Shown: positions 10,034 to 19,133, counted from the stretch's first letter. The stretch is DNA of 64,000 nucleotides from JAJKIP01 sp037200685 (GCA_037200685.1 JBBCIG010000014.1:330194-394193), one strand, 5' to 3'. Notes: a model not told the origin generated them from the sequence alone. Made by a program: numbers and translations.

Positions 10034-10845
10034 AAGGCAAGATCATTAAAAGAAGTAAAGAAATGAGCAGGATATTGCTCTTCCGCATACGGCACACGCC
10101 AGTCGGCGTCGCGGAAACGAATGTTGAGAAAGTATTGGTACAATTCTTTATAAAGAGCGGATTGCTTTTCTATCAACCCGGATACGGCAAGTCTTACCGT
10201 TTCCTGTGACAACGAATATTCTTTGCAGGCTTTTAATAAATAATAAAGCACATCAGCCGGCGCTGTATAAGCGAAGGACTGCGCCAGCAATAATTTTCTT
10301 GCCTGGCTTACGATCAATAAAAAATTATCGGTGCCTATATCTATAATAAAACTTCCTTCAAAATCCGTCGCATTGATTTGTTTAATACCTATCGAATAAG
10401 TATGATGATATTCCGCTGAAGGAAAATGCCCTTTCATCCAATGCTCTATATCCGGCGATAAGGCATATACGTTTTTTAAACTCCATTCCTGCAGGCCTTC
10501 CGTAACAACGGTGCTGTTTGCAAGTTTACCATGCATTGATTCAATCAGCAATTTTGAATCGTCTTCATTCCTGTAATATTTATCAGGCACTAATACGCTG
10601 GCGGAATTATCGTAACAAACAATTGTCTTATAATAGGAATGATGCAACTCGGGGTGGATAATATATATTTCCCTTAGGACATTCTCATCAATACCTTCGG
10701 TTGTATAAAGCGATAAATGTAATAACTCGTCCGTATTGTAACGGCTGATGGAGAAACCAAAATGACGTTCGCCAATGCGGATAGATAAAACCTGCTGCGG
10801 CGTATCGTTGGCGTCAGTTGATGTTATATTAAAAATCTGCTTCAC
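10021..10845 (-). CDS. DUF3822 family protein
   Basis: Bacteroidota-specific DUF3822 protein of unknown function, typically encoded beside rsmD, as here with a 13-bp overlap. The length (about 274 residues) and the run of strand-rich segments (VLSIRIGERHFGFSIS, then FIIDIGTDNFLLIVSQ) resemble an actin-like ATPase fold, though I see no clear phosphate loop. The open frame extends to an ATG at 10923. Those extra 26 residues (RNPFNPFIRDYF) come from GGATTAAA-type intergenic repeat words, so I prefer the GTG at 10843-10845 (VKQIFNITSTD). First gene of the overlapping rsmD-cycloligase-lpxK operon. Confidence 0.75.
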   Translation of the reverse strand: MKQIFNITSTDANDTPQQVLSIRIGERHFGFSISRYNTDELLHLSLYTTEGIDENVLREIYIIHPELHHSYYKTIVCYDNSASVLVPDKYYRNEDDSKLLIESMHGKLANSTVVTEGLQEWSLKNVYALSPDIEHWMKGHFPSAEYHHTYSIGIKQINATDFEGSFIIDIGTDNFLLIVSQARKLLLAQSFAYTAPADVLYYLLKACKEYSLSQETVRLAVSGLIEKQSALYKELYQYFLNIRFRDADWRVPYAEEQYPAHFFTSFNDLALCAS

Positions 10846-10980
10846 GTAGGCTATTGATTGCTGCAATAATAGGAAAAAATAATCACGGATAAATGGATTA
10901 AACGGATTTCGTGGAAATATCAATGAATAATTAGTTAGTAATCGTTGGGAAGATCGGTGTTATTCTACAGAGGAAATGCC

Positions 10981-11011
10981 AATAATTACTAATTATTAAT
11001 TAGTAATTATT
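10981..11011. repeat. Perfect 31-bp AT-rich palindrome
   Basis: AATAATTACTAATTA, a single T, then its exact reverse complement. It lies midway between divergent DUF3822 and the MATE gene, 45 bp before repeat copy 3. A shorter version of the same AT-rich sequence precedes repeat copy 8 at about 39896-39918. Confidence 0.85.
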
Positions 11012-11055
11012 TGAAACAGCTTCATGCTGACCTAATAGCTATCGGAACTACCCCA

Positions 11056-11127
11056 AATGCTCAGTAGAATTACCGAACGATGAAGTGTGCGACGCAACAG
11101 GCGATGCTAGTAGCAATGCAGTTGGGT
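11056..11127 (+). repeat. Interspersed repeat family, copy 3 (short form)
   Basis: Short version: head AATGCTCAGTAGAATTACC, middle GTGCGACGCAACAGGCGATG, tail AGTAGCAATGCAGTTGGG. It lacks the 80-bp middle of the long forms. Confidence 0.85.
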
Positions 11128-11197
11128 AAAAAATAATAATGGATTAAAGGATTATATCAGGATTTTATGGATTGACAGCATCCTCAATGATTAGTTG

Positions 11198-11205
11198 TAG
11201 GTTTG
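11198..11205 (+). promoter_or_regulatory. Possible Bacteroidota -7 box for the MATE gene
   Basis: TAGGTTTG fits the Bacteroidota TAnnTTTG consensus and lies 15 bp before the ATG at 11220, implying a very short leader. A TTG at 11172-11174 could be the -33 element, but the 23-bp spacing is slightly long. Confidence 0.35.
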
Positions 11206-11219
11206 CAACCCTTTTCCCA

Positions 11220-12576
11220 ATGGCAAACGCACCAGCATATAAAAATTTACAGGTGGAGATCAGCAACAGGCAGATCATTAAGATCGCCTTGCCCATCAGT
11301 TTCGCCATATTAGTGCCGCAGGTAAATTTTATTACTAATAATATTTTTCTCGGTCATTACAGTCAGCATGCATTGGCGGTGGCGAGCATTACCGGTGTTT
11401 ATTACCTGATCTTCGCGATGATCGGTTTTGGATTGAATAATGGCTTACAAACACTCATCTCCCGCCGCGCCGGTGAAAACAGGCCGGAAGAAATTGGAAA
11501 AATTTTTGGACAGGGTGTTTTTATCTCGTTGATCATTGCGACCATTGGTATATTACTTACCTGTTTGTTGCGCCCCTGATATTGAAAAACGTATTGGATT
11601 CACCAGAAATAACCAGCGATGCGATTGAATATTTACGAATAAGAATTTGGGGGCTTCCTTTTTTATACATCTATCAAATGCGGAATGCATTATTGGTGGG
11701 AACCAACAATAGCCGCTATTTGATCAGCGGGACATTTGCAGAAACACTCGCTAATGTATTGTTCGATTATCTTTTCATCTTTGGCAATTTTGGATTTCCG
11801 CAAATGGGGATTAATGGCGCCGCTGTCGCTTCCATCATTGCGGAGTTCACCGGCATGTTCGTAATCTTCGCGGTTATACATTATAAAGGCATTACCAAAC
11901 AATTCGCTTTATTCGATCATTTGAAATGGAATAAAGTGATTGCGAAAATGATTTTATCTATTTCATTGCCGCTTGTTTTCCAGTTGGCGATCAGTCTCAT
12001 CAGTTGGGAATTCTTTTACATTCTTATCGAACATCACGGGCAAACTGCCTTAGCGGTTTCCAATGTAATGCGGAATATATTCGGGCTTATTGGTTGCATA
12101 ACCTGGCGTTGGCCGCTACCACATCTTCCATGGTCAGCAACATCATCGGCCAGGGAAGAAAAGAAGAAGTGATGACACTGGTCTGGCGCATCATCCGGAT
12201 CAGCATGGGACTATCATTGATCGTTGCGATCCTGCTCAATCTTTTTCCTGAAACATTATTGTCTATCTATGGCCAGGATGAAGCGTTCACTATGGCGGCG
12301 GTACCTGTTACAAGAATCGTAACAGCTGCGATGGTGCTCATGTCATTTTCGGTCGTGTTGATGAACTCCGTAACAGGTACAGGTAACAGCCGTGTCACTT
12401 TCCTGATCGAGCTCATCACCATCATCCTCTATTGCATTTATGTATACCTCGTAGTAGAAAAATATTTCCTCCCGATCACTTACGGATGGATGAGTGAATG
12501 GCTGTATTGGATCAGTATTTTTAGTCTTTCATTTCTTTATATGCGGAGCGGGAAGTGGAAGAATAAGGTAATTTGA
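11220..12576 (+). CDS. MATE-family efflux transporter (two frameshifts)
   Basis: Multidrug/toxin exporter of the MATE family, predicted 12-helix inner-membrane protein driven by a cation gradient. About 452 residues after repair, standard length. Landmarks: QIIKIALPISFAILVPQVN in helix 1, GFGLNNGLQTLISRRAGE, the mid-protein repeat AAVASIIAEFTGMF, and ATTSSMVSNIIGQGR. Break 1 is at CC 11560-11561 (TLFVAPLILKNVL resumes with one added C). Break 2 is at GG 12115-12116 (TWALAATTSS with one added G). I use the ATG at 11220 (MANAPAYKNL); an upstream TTG at 11172 would add 16 residues drawn from repeat-like DNA. Repeat copy 4 follows. Confidence 0.85.
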
Positions 12577-12582
12577 TTTATT

Positions 12583-12653
12583 AGCCCGGCTGCATTGCTA
12601 CTTTCAGCTTCGTTGCGACGCTCCGTTCATCTTCCTGTTCTTTACTCAGCAAT
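12583..12653 (-). repeat. Interspersed repeat family, copy 4
   Basis: Inverse-oriented: on the minus strand AAATTGCTGAGTAAAGAACAGG, GATGAACGGAGCGTCGCAACG, then AGTAGCAATGCAGCCGGGC. It has only the second head and tail of the long form. It sits between the convergent ends of the MATE and DUF748 genes. Confidence 0.8.
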
Positions 12654-12695
12654 TTCGTAGCTTTCGATAGCTATCGGATCAGGAATAATAATTCA

Positions 12696-13850
12696 CTATT
12701 TTTTCTTCTTATCCTCTTTCTTTTCATCCTTTTTCTTGCTATCATTTTTCTTCTTATCCTTGCCCACGTCACCGAATTGAATATCCTCATCCACCTGGTT
12801 TTGAAATGCTTTGATAAAACCATTCCTGAAAATATTACCGATAAGTTGCCAGATATTTATATTCGGATCGTTTAAATCCCCTTCAACAGGGATCTTGGTA
12901 GCGAAAGAATCTTTTCCTTTATTCTTTAATACAAATCCGAAAAATGTGACTACTCCTTCCCAGGCCCTCTTTAACAAAGAGCTTTTCTTTTTAAAACTAT
13001 CCGGGATGGTAATATTATGAAACATCGGTTTTATATATCCTTTGAGGTGACCATTTGAAACAGCGGCTTCACTATATAATTCAAATTGTCCTTTTTCAAA
13101 ATCAAACCCGGCGGTGGCCATTGTTAAATCATTGAGCGCAGTGGCATCCGATTTTTTCAGCGAAAGATTAATATCCATGTCCGGAATTTCTTTCAGCATA
13201 TTCAAAGCGCCTTTTATTGTCAACTGTCCATTACCAAATGAAACAGCGCTCAGGTCGAGTTTAGAAGGGAGGGGTTGTGATTTATCAACAACACTGCGCA
13301 GGTTCGTCGCCGTCAATTCTATTTTCTTTAATGATAAATTGATATCAGGGCTTTCCACTACATCCGCATAAAGAAACTCTCCGTTATGAACGACAAAACG
13401 GTTGATCTTAATAGGTACGATTTTGTCCAATGCCTTTGTCCAATCACCGCCTGATGGTTTCTTTCCTGATTCATCCTTCACATCTTTGCCCGTCATCCAC
13501 AGGTTGATTTTGGATTGTACATTTCTATTTCGCTGACTATTTCTCCTTTGAACAATGCCCGCCATTTGAATCGAGATATCCGTTACATCCAAATCAAGAA
13601 ACTGTTTGTCCGAATTCTTTTCATATAAGTGCAGGCCATTTATAACATAAGCGCCGCGGTACAGTGAAATATCAATATCATCTACCCAGCCATAATAGCC
13701 CGGAATATTATTCAACGCTTTATTCACATATTTTTTTACAATAGCCGGAAGAAATAATCGAAATATAAATAGCGCTAAGAGGATAGAGAAAATAATGATG
13801 TTCCGTTTTTTGCCAAAGAAAGTCCTGATTTTTTGCTTATTAAATTTCAT
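12696..13850 (-). CDS. DUF748 (AsmA-like) membrane-anchored protein
   Basis: A 384-residue protein with one N-terminal membrane helix (IIIFSILLALFIFRLFLP) and a periplasmic beta-rich body; the family is related to AsmA/TamB-type envelope proteins. Landmarks: YYGWVDDIDISLYRGAYVINGL near the start and VEGDLNDPNINIW near the end, then a charged lysine/aspartate tail. Residues ~95-115 are read in the wrong frame: a one-base excess at 13565-13567 and a one-base loss at 13508-13511 cancel out. The neighbouring frame there reads WRALFKGEIVSEIEMYNPK, which is what the family has. The open frame thus hides two compensating indels. Convergent with the MATE gene. Confidence 0.75.
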   Translation of the reverse strand: MKFNKQKIRTFFGKKRNIIIFSILLALFIFRLFLPAIVKKYVNKALNNIPGYYGWVDDIDISLYRGAYVINGLHLYEKNSDKQFLDLDVTDISIQMAGIVQRRNSQRNRNVQSKINLWMTGKDVKDESGKKPSGGDWTKALDKIVPIKINRFVVHNGEFLYADVVESPDINLSLKKIELTATNLRSVVDKSQPLPSKLDLSAVSFGNGQLTIKGALNMLKEIPDMDINLSLKKSDATALNDLTMATAGFDFEKGQFELYSEAAVSNGHLKGYIKPMFHNITIPDSFKKKSSLLKRAWEGVVTFFGFVLKNKGKDSFATKIPVEGDLNDPNINIWQLIGNIFRNGFIKAFQNQVDEDIQFGDVGKDKKKNDSKKKDEKKEDKKKK

Positions 13851-14304
13851 GCTCTCGCTTTTATTTATATTAATATCAGCTATAATTCAAAAAGACTGCC
13901 AAAAGCTAAGTCATTAATTATGAGAGCAAAAAGAAAGATGTCTGAAAAATTATTTGAGCAATTCCGTTCTTATCTAATAGCCTGAAATGCGAAAGAGAAA
14001 AACCTGTTTTATAAATTCAAATTGTATTTATAATTGCTGCCTCCTTGCTGCATATACTTGCATGTTCCTTTTTACCTGGATAGAAAATAAAAGCCAGCGT
14101 AACGGGAAACTGGTCACTACAAAATAATAGTTTATCTTGCTATTCCCCATGCGCCGGATTTTTTTCTGAAAAGGTAAATACAGCGCCAAATAATTTCAAA
14201 ACAAAGACGTCTAACCCCCAAATTAAAAAATTCGTAAAGTACAGTGAAGCGCATTTCTAATTTTCAATACATATGAAAACAGAGACAAGCCCTGGTTCAA
14301 CAAA
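13851..14304. other. 454-bp divergent intergenic region
   Basis: AT-rich spacer between the divergent DUF748 and Crp/Fnr genes; it should hold both promoters. I see no ORF, hairpin with T-run, or member of the repeat families, and no convincing TTG/TAnnTTTG pair. Confidence 0.5.
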
Positions 14305-14890
14305 ATGGATCAAAATGGGAGGCCATTCCCCCGTCGCAACTTTTTTCCAACATGTTGCATCCATTACGCGAAGAAGTTTTCGCCTTAGCGGATAAAGAAA
14401 CATTTCCACTAACGATACAAAAAGGAAAATACCTGATGAAGCCCGGGCAACCGGGAGACCATTTATATTTTGTATTAAGCGGCGTCATCAGGGGATTTAT
14501 AAGAGAAGGCACGAAAGAAATAACTACCTGATCAATATAGAAAATGAATTGGTCGGTTCTATCCGCAGCCTCGGTCTTAATAAACCAAGCGAAGAATACC
14601 TGCACGCTATTGAAACATCGGATCTTATTGGTATTCCTTACAGTATGATCGAATATATGTATGAACATTACCCGGAAACAAATATCATCGGGCGAAAAGT
14701 ATTAGAAGAAAGTTATCGCTATTCAGAAGAAAGGGCTTATATCGGCCGTATACCTTCCGCTTTAAAAAAAATACAACCGATTTATAGAAACGCATCCCGG
14801 TATTATTAACAGGGTGCCATAAAATATGTCGCTTCTTATCTCGGTATGACGATTGAGACACTGAGCCGTGTCCGTAGTAAAAAACAATAA
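14305..14890 (+). CDS. Crp/Fnr-family cyclic-nucleotide-binding regulator (several frameshifts)
   Basis: Transcription regulator with an N-terminal cyclic-nucleotide-binding beta-barrel and C-terminal helix-turn-helix, about 195 residues when reassembled across frames. Segments in order: MDQNGRPFPRRNFF; LHPLREEVFALADKETFPLT; KGKYLMKPGQPGDHLYFVLSG; (one G missing at about 14530) WINIENELVGSIRSLGLNKP; FIETHPGIINRVP; and KYVASYLGMTIETLSRVRSKK, the recognition region. At least three one-base breaks are needed (near 14345, 14530 and in the A-run at about 14765-14773). Such intact motifs argue for sequence error, but true decay cannot be excluded. The start could instead be the ATG at 14274. Downstream is an A/T-flanked hairpin. 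Confidence 0.7.
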
Positions 14891-14925
14891 AAAAAAGAAC
14901 ATCTCAGCAAGATGTCTTTTTTTTT
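14891..14925. terminator. Probable bidirectional terminator
   Basis: A-run, then a short stem ACATC/GATGT, then a run of nine T. It lies between the convergent Crp/Fnr gene and CHRD lipoprotein gene, so the A- and T-runs could serve either direction. The stem is only about 5 bp. Confidence 0.55.
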
Positions 14926-14949
14926 AAGATAACGGTTTAATTAATTTCT

Positions 14950-15432
14950 TCAATCTTTTGTGGCAATCGCCTGTCCACGTATTTCGCCATCAGCATTCGC
15001 TGTCGTATGAATATTATAATAAATCTGGCCATTCAGCAAACGTTCTTCATCCGCATCAGAAAGGGTTACATTACCTTTTGCTTGTCCTGAAATTCCATTG
15101 GTAGTAAGGCTGATATCAGCAATAACCGCTGCATTCGAACCAGCTGCTGCAGGGCCATGAAAATGCGCTGCTGTAGAAAGTCCTGATAATCCTGTCCAGT
15201 TAATTGTATAATCAAGATTATTTGTTCGGGAATTGTATGTACCGGTTAATGAACCTGTAGCGGCTGTTGTAACTGCGGGACTTTCCTGTGCGCCTGATGC
15301 ATCACCTGACAAAGTGTATGTTTGTTCATCATCTATATCATCGTCATCTTTATCACAGGAGGTAACTAATAATGCAGTTGATAATAACATACCGGCAAAG
15401 AATGCCCTGCTGAAAATACGTGTAGTTTTCAT
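14950..15432 (-). CDS. CHRD-domain lipoprotein
   Basis: A 160-residue exported protein. The N-terminus is a lipoprotein signal (hydrophobic LLSTALLVTSC, Cys at ~26) followed by an acidic DKDDDDIDDEQ linker. The rest is one CHRD domain (PF07452): YTLSGDASGAQESPAV at its start, AHFHGPAAAGSNAAVIADI in the middle, and NIHTTANADGEIRGQ at its end. CHRD domains occur in chordin and in many bacterial secreted proteins; the bacterial role is unknown. Monocistronic, convergent with the Crp/Fnr gene. Confidence 0.85.
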   Translation of the reverse strand: MKTTRIFSRAFFAGMLLSTALLVTSCDKDDDDIDDEQTYTLSGDASGAQESPAVTTAATGSLTGTYNSRTNNLDYTINWTGLSGLSTAAHFHGPAAAGSNAAVIADISLTTNGISGQAKGNVTLSDADEERLLNGQIYYNIHTTANADGEIRGQAIATKD

Positions 15433-15687
15433 ATTTGTTTGTTTTAATAGTTTAGGATATAAATTCTTTTTTACTCTTTCAAAAACATTACCAAGCTCAA
15501 TAATTGTGGAAAACTGCCGGAAGAATTTTATCGTAGTGTATACGATATAATATAAGAGTGTAGCTATAATTACTGGATATGGGGAAATTGATTCTTAGAA
15601 ATTGGAATCATCATTACTTAATGAAGTAAATCCCCAAGATATCGGTACCGGGCCATTAGATAATTACACTTATAGCAAAGAAAATTT

Positions 15688-16116
15688 TTATAAAAGAATT
15701 TTAGCGAATTTTTCCAATTCTGTTATTTCAGTTGCAGAAAGCGGTTCGTTGTTCTCGTATTTTGTTTTGAAAAATAATATTCTTTTATGCTGTGGGTATT
15801 TTTCCAATATAGAATTGATAACGCTGCCGGTCTTTTTCATTTTTCGTGTAAAGTGGCGTTGTTTCCGGCAGGGGCGGATTTATATTTTGTCGGCTTTCTT
15901 AATATAATCGCTTCCAATGTTGCCAGTTTCGTAGGAGGTATCGTTGTTGATTTGGAAGCCTTTGAATGCAAACCCTGTAATTGTTTTTTGCTAAGGCCGC
16001 CCCTTTCTTCGTATTGCCTGTTAAGGCTCTGGGATAAATTCCGATGCGGGAAAATCAATCAACGCCGCTTTTAATATATCTAATACAACATCTACATCCG
16101 GCTTTTTTCTTTCCAT
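15688..16116 (-). CDS. Conserved hypothetical protein, frameshifted
   Basis: No single frame covers this, but three joined minus-strand frames make one plausible protein. MERKKPDVDVVLDILKAAL starts at the ATG 16114-16116; then come SLNRQYEERGGLSKKQLQG and PPTKLATLEAIILRKPTKYK; and finally MKKTGSVINSILEKYPQHKR with ILFFKTKYENNEPLSATEI, ending at a TAA at 15688-15690. The LSATEI...LEKFAK end and charged composition suggest a small cytoplasmic protein. I do not recognise its function. At least two one-base indels are needed. The plus-strand ORFs over the same DNA are shadows. The spacer 15433-15687 shows nothing else. Confidence 0.5.
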
Positions 16117-16251
16117 AACAATAGTTTCGATGGAGACAAAGATATAACTGCTGCAATACATCCGGCAAACAATGCCTTTTGTCAAACAAAATAGTTAGCC
16201 GGCCTCGCCGCTATTTTCTTTGTGGTATTAAAAACCTCTAAAATAAAATAT

Positions 16252-16696
16252 ATGCAAACAATCAAAAAATCCCTGGCAGTTACTATGCTGGCAGTTATAC
16301 TGCGACATTATTTTCCTTTTCTTCACTTCCGGGTGGAGATGTTATTGAAATTTATATAAATAAAAAAATGGTCGTGCAGCAGTACCTCACGCAAATGAAC
16401 GCCACCAAAAAACATTGAGCTGTCCCAAAGCAATTATAACGACAAGGTAGAAGTTTGGTATGGCCATTGCGGCGTGACTGGCAAAAGCAGAAAGATCATT
16501 ATTAAAGATGCGAGATCATGTACTGAAGCAATTAACATTCGCTGATGTTGCAGAAAACACCAGGTCTGTGATGTCGTTTACAGTAAAAAACATTTTGGAT
16601 TTAAAGAAAGACAATGGCAGCACGTTTAATCTCTATTATTCTTCAAAAGAATTAACGAAGGAAAAACTGTTGGCTTCCGTGAATGCGGTGAATTGA
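16252..16696 (+). CDS. Small exported conserved protein, frameshifted
   Basis: Start MQTIKKSLAVTMLAVI reads as a signal peptide. The frame then shifts (ATLFSFSSLPGGDVIEIYIN, then KMVVQQYLTQMNA, then ELSQSNYNDKVEVWYGHCG) and finishes with the intact segment SVMSFTVKNILDLKKDNGS and SSKELTKEKLLASVNAVN. About 145 residues in total. The composition suggests a small secreted beta-sandwich domain; I recognise no function. At least two breaks, one near 16300 and one in the A-run near 16415. A good terminator follows directly, which supports a real transcription unit. Confidence 0.5.
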
Positions 16697-16718
16697 TATA
16701 TTATTAACATAAGTTGCA

Positions 16719-16747
16719 ATGCCCTGGCAATTGCCGGGGCATTTTTT
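16719..16747 (+). terminator. Rho-independent terminator
   Basis: Stem TGCCCTGGC / GCCGGGGCA around an AATT loop, followed by six T, 22 bp after the stop of the small exported protein. Confidence 0.8.
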
Positions 16748-16773
16748 ATGCGGTTATTCTATATACATTATAT

Positions 16774-16846
16774 ACCCAGCGACATTGCTACTATCATCTT
16801 CGTTGCGTCGCACTCTTGTACTGCATGAATTCTATTCAGCATTTTT
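16774..16846 (-). repeat. Interspersed repeat family, copy 5 (short form)
   Basis: On the minus strand: AAAAATGCTGAATAGAATTC, GCAGTACAAGAGTGCGACGC, AACGAAGATGATAGTAGCAA, then TGTCGCTGGG. It has the GAATTCATGCAG head variant also seen in copies 1 and 2 but no long middle. Confidence 0.85.
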
Positions 16847-16889
16847 GAAAAACATATTAATTATTGATCAAATCTCCATTTGAAGCATT

Positions 16890-17190
16890 ATGCCACCCCT
16901 TTGGGGTTTTTATTTACCCTTCCTGGTAATTTTTCTATATTAACTCCACCCTTTCAGGATTAAAAATCCCGAAGGGATGATATTAAAATAGACACAGGTA
17001 AAATTGAATTCATCAAACCCCGAAGGGGTGACATTAAAATTAATACGAACGAAAAAATGTCTTTCAGGAAAATCAATTCAATTAAACCATTAAAAGGTTT
17101 GATGCCTTCGCCGGTGTTTGCAGCCCATATCTTAAGCCATGGGCTATAAATGTGAGATATATTTAAAATGGTTTTAACCATTTTTATTCC
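16890..17190. repeat. Cluster of small REP-like palindromes
   Basis: Gene-free 300-bp stretch made of short stems: CACCCCTTTGGGGTTTT, AATCCCGAAGGGATGATATT, AACCCCGAAGGGGTGACATT, AACCATTAAAAGGTTTGATG, AGCCCATATC...CATGGGCT and AAAATGGTTTTAACCATTTT. Two units share the suffix GATGATATTA/GTGACATTA about 60 bp apart. This looks like a decayed dispersed-repeat island. The minus-strand frame 16960-17196 through it has no protein character. Confidence 0.6.
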
Positions 17191-17230
17191 TGCCAATAAA
17201 ACGACGATTCAATATTATCAGGATGTTCGC

Positions 17231-17405
17231 AATTGCTCAATAGAATTACAGAACGTTGAAGAGTGCGACGCAACGGAAGTTGATAGTAGCAATGCAGTTG
17301 GGTTAATAATGTGCCGTCCCGATTGCCTCGGGATTTCGCTTCGCCCAACAACAGGCGATGATAGTCCACAGGATGCTGCGCATAGCACTACAGCCGGGCT
17401 AAAAT
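17231..17405 (+). repeat. Interspersed repeat family, copy 6 (with duplicated, interrupted tail)
   Basis: A complete short unit (17231-17303; head AATTGCTCAATAGAATTAC, tail AGTAGCAATGCAGTTGGG) is followed by a CCCGATTGCCTCGGG stem. A second tail then begins CAACAGGCGATGATAGT, is broken by about 18 bp (CCACAGGATGCTGCGCAT) and resumes AGCACTACAGCCGGGCT. Confidence 0.8.
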
Positions 17406-17450
17406 AAATTTCCTTTTACAAGCTGGCTTGAATCTTGTTTTATAAACTCC

Positions 17451-17666
17451 ATGACAAACTATGATTTAAAACTGGAAGGGCCCTGGAATGAAACAAAGGA
17501 ACGCCTCAAAGAAGTCAACAACGAATTGACGGATGCGGACCTTGTGTATACTCCCGGCAAGGAAAAAGAATTGCTGGAAAGGTTAGCCCAAAAAATGAAA
17601 AAAGATGTTGATGACATAAAGGCGTGGGTAGAAAGTGTTTCTTTCAACCGGGGAAAAGCTTCCTGA
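17451..17666 (+). CDS. CsbD-like small stress protein
   Basis: A 71-residue highly charged helical protein. LKLEGPWNETKERLKEVNNE followed by LTDADLVYTPGKEKELLERL and a C-terminal FNRGKA resembles the CsbD/YjbJ family, whose members are small stress-induced proteins with W-x-E-x-K-x-K-L and L-T-D-x-D-L landmarks. The molecular function of that family is unknown. Monocistronic; the next gene starts 134 bp on. Repeat copy 6 lies immediately upstream. Confidence 0.7.
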   Translation: MTNYDLKLEGPWNETKERLKEVNNELTDADLVYTPGKEKELLERLAQKMKKDVDDIKAWVESVSFNRGKAS

Positions 17667-17800
17667 ATAAGATGGCGGTTGCCATCACATTCTTTCTCTT
17701 AAAGAATGTTCGTTTGATATAGCTGTATGCTATGTCAGCAATTTTTCTTTGTATACTGGCGTCAAATACTGAAAATATAATACCTTTCAAAAAACAGTAT

Positions 17801-18946
17801 ATGTCGCCAAAAACCATTTCAGACAATTCCCGTAGAAAATTTATTCGTGATGCAGGCCTCACGGCATTGAGCATCCCTGCTATTTCTGCGCTGTCCGGAT
17901 CTATTTTATCTAACGAAGAAAAAAATCAACAAATGCAAAATCAAAAAGTCCCCGGCAAGTTAGGTATCGCCATTGTTGGATTAGGAACCTATGGGGGTGG
18001 CCAGATAACTCCTGCTTTGCAGCAAACAGAAAATTGTTACCTCGCCGGTATCGTTACAGGTACACCTTCTAAAGCCGAGACATGGAAAACCAAGTATTCT
18101 ATACCTGATAAAAATATTTATGATTATAAGAATTTTGATTCGATAAAAAACAATCCTGATATTGATGCGGTATATGTTGCGTTGCCAAACTCTATGCATA
18201 AGGAGTACGTGGTACGTGCCGCACAGGCAGGGAAGCATGTGATTTGTGAAAAGCCGATGGCGATAACTGTAGCTGATTGTGATACGATGATTGCCGCCTG
18301 CAAGAAAGCTAACAAAGCATTATTGGTCGGTTACCGTTTGCAATTTGAACCATACAATTTGCAAATGGCATGGCTGGGACAGAAAAAAATATATGGCAAA
18401 GTGAAAAAGATGACAGCAGGATTTGGATTTGTGATTGGTGACCCCACGCAATGGAGATTGAAAAAAGATTATGCAGGTGGTGGACCATTGATGGATTTGG
18501 GCATTTATTGCATCCAGGGATTTTGCTATACCACCGGCATGGAACCAATCGCTGTAACCGCACAGGAAGGGCCGAAAACCGATCCTGTAAAATTCAAAGA
18601 AGTGGAACAATCTATTAGTTGGCAATTTGAATTTCCTGACGGTGTCATTGCTGAAGGCCGGGCCAGTTATGGTGACAACGCCAACTTCATAAAAGCGGAA
18701 GCTGAAAAAGGCATGTTTGAATTGACTTCCGCATTTAATTACAGCGGGCAAAAAGGTGCGACAACAGATGGGCCGATGGCTTTACCAAAAGTAAACCAAC
18801 AGGCAAGACAACTGGATGCTATGGCATTGTCGATCATGAATAAAACGCCAATAAATGTAACAGGCGAAATGGGAAAAAGAGATGTGAAATACCTGCAGGC
18901 GATATATGAAGCGATGCGCACCGGTAAACGGGTAGCGCTTAAATAA
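17801..18946 (+). CDS. Gfo/Idh/MocA-family oxidoreductase with twin-arginine signal
   Basis: NAD(P)-dependent sugar oxidoreductase, 381 residues from the ATG at 17801; the open frame extends upstream to 17732 but without signal character. The N-terminus NSRRKFIRDAGLTALSIPAI is a twin-arginine export signal. A Rossmann motif IAIVGLGTYGGGQ, the cofactor/catalytic CEKPMA (Lys of the EKP motif) and GGGPLMDLGIYCI follow. It resembles periplasmic glucose-fructose-oxidoreductase-like members. These often act with DUF1080, ThuA and TIM-barrel proteins in 3-keto-sugar chemistry; such genes lie 14-27 kb away here, so the link is only suggestive. Transcribed alone. Confidence 0.85.
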   Translation: MSPKTISDNSRRKFIRDAGLTALSIPAISALSGSILSNEEKNQQMQNQKVPGKLGIAIVGLGTYGGGQITPALQQTENCYLAGIVTGTPSKAETWKTKYSIPDKNIYDYKNFDSIKNNPDIDAVYVALPNSMHKEYVVRAAQAGKHVICEKPMAITVADCDTMIAACKKANKALLVGYRLQFEPYNLQMAWLGQKKIYGKVKKMTAGFGFVIGDPTQWRLKKDYAGGGPLMDLGIYCIQGFCYTTGMEPIAVTAQEGPKTDPVKFKEVEQSISWQFEFPDGVIAEGRASYGDNANFIKAEAEKGMFELTSAFNYSGQKGATTDGPMALPKVNQQARQLDAMALSIMNKTPINVTGEMGKRDVKYLQAIYEAMRTGKRVALK

Positions 18947-18968
18947 TATAATAGCACTATTGTTTTTG

Positions 18969-19045
18969 GCCACAGATTACGCTGATTAACACAGAAATCA
19001 AGTATAGAATTGTACTAACCTGTGTAAATGCATGTAACCTGTGGC
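18969..19045. repeat. Imperfect palindrome between Gfo/Idh and leuA2
   Basis: Left arm GCCACAGATTACGCTGATTA-ACACAG, right arm its inverse with about 20 of 26 matches, 25-bp loop. Made of ACAGATTAC-type words; no gene inside. Confidence 0.7.
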
Positions 19046-19133
19046 TTTCTTATTTATTAGAAAAAATTCAAGGTAAAAGGCGATTTTGTGGATATATTTC
19101 AAGAATTTTGCGCCTCGGTTATAAAATATAAAA

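Noticed and set aside
14305..16696. Crp/Fnr and the two following small genes as a decayed region
   Set aside because: Indels are many here, but the motifs are preserved across frames and terminators are intact; the same error type occurs in essential genes, so decay is not required.
16960..17196. Minus-strand 78-residue hydrophobic frame
   Set aside because: Encoded wholly by a cluster of short palindromes; the hydrophobicity follows from A/T-rich stems.
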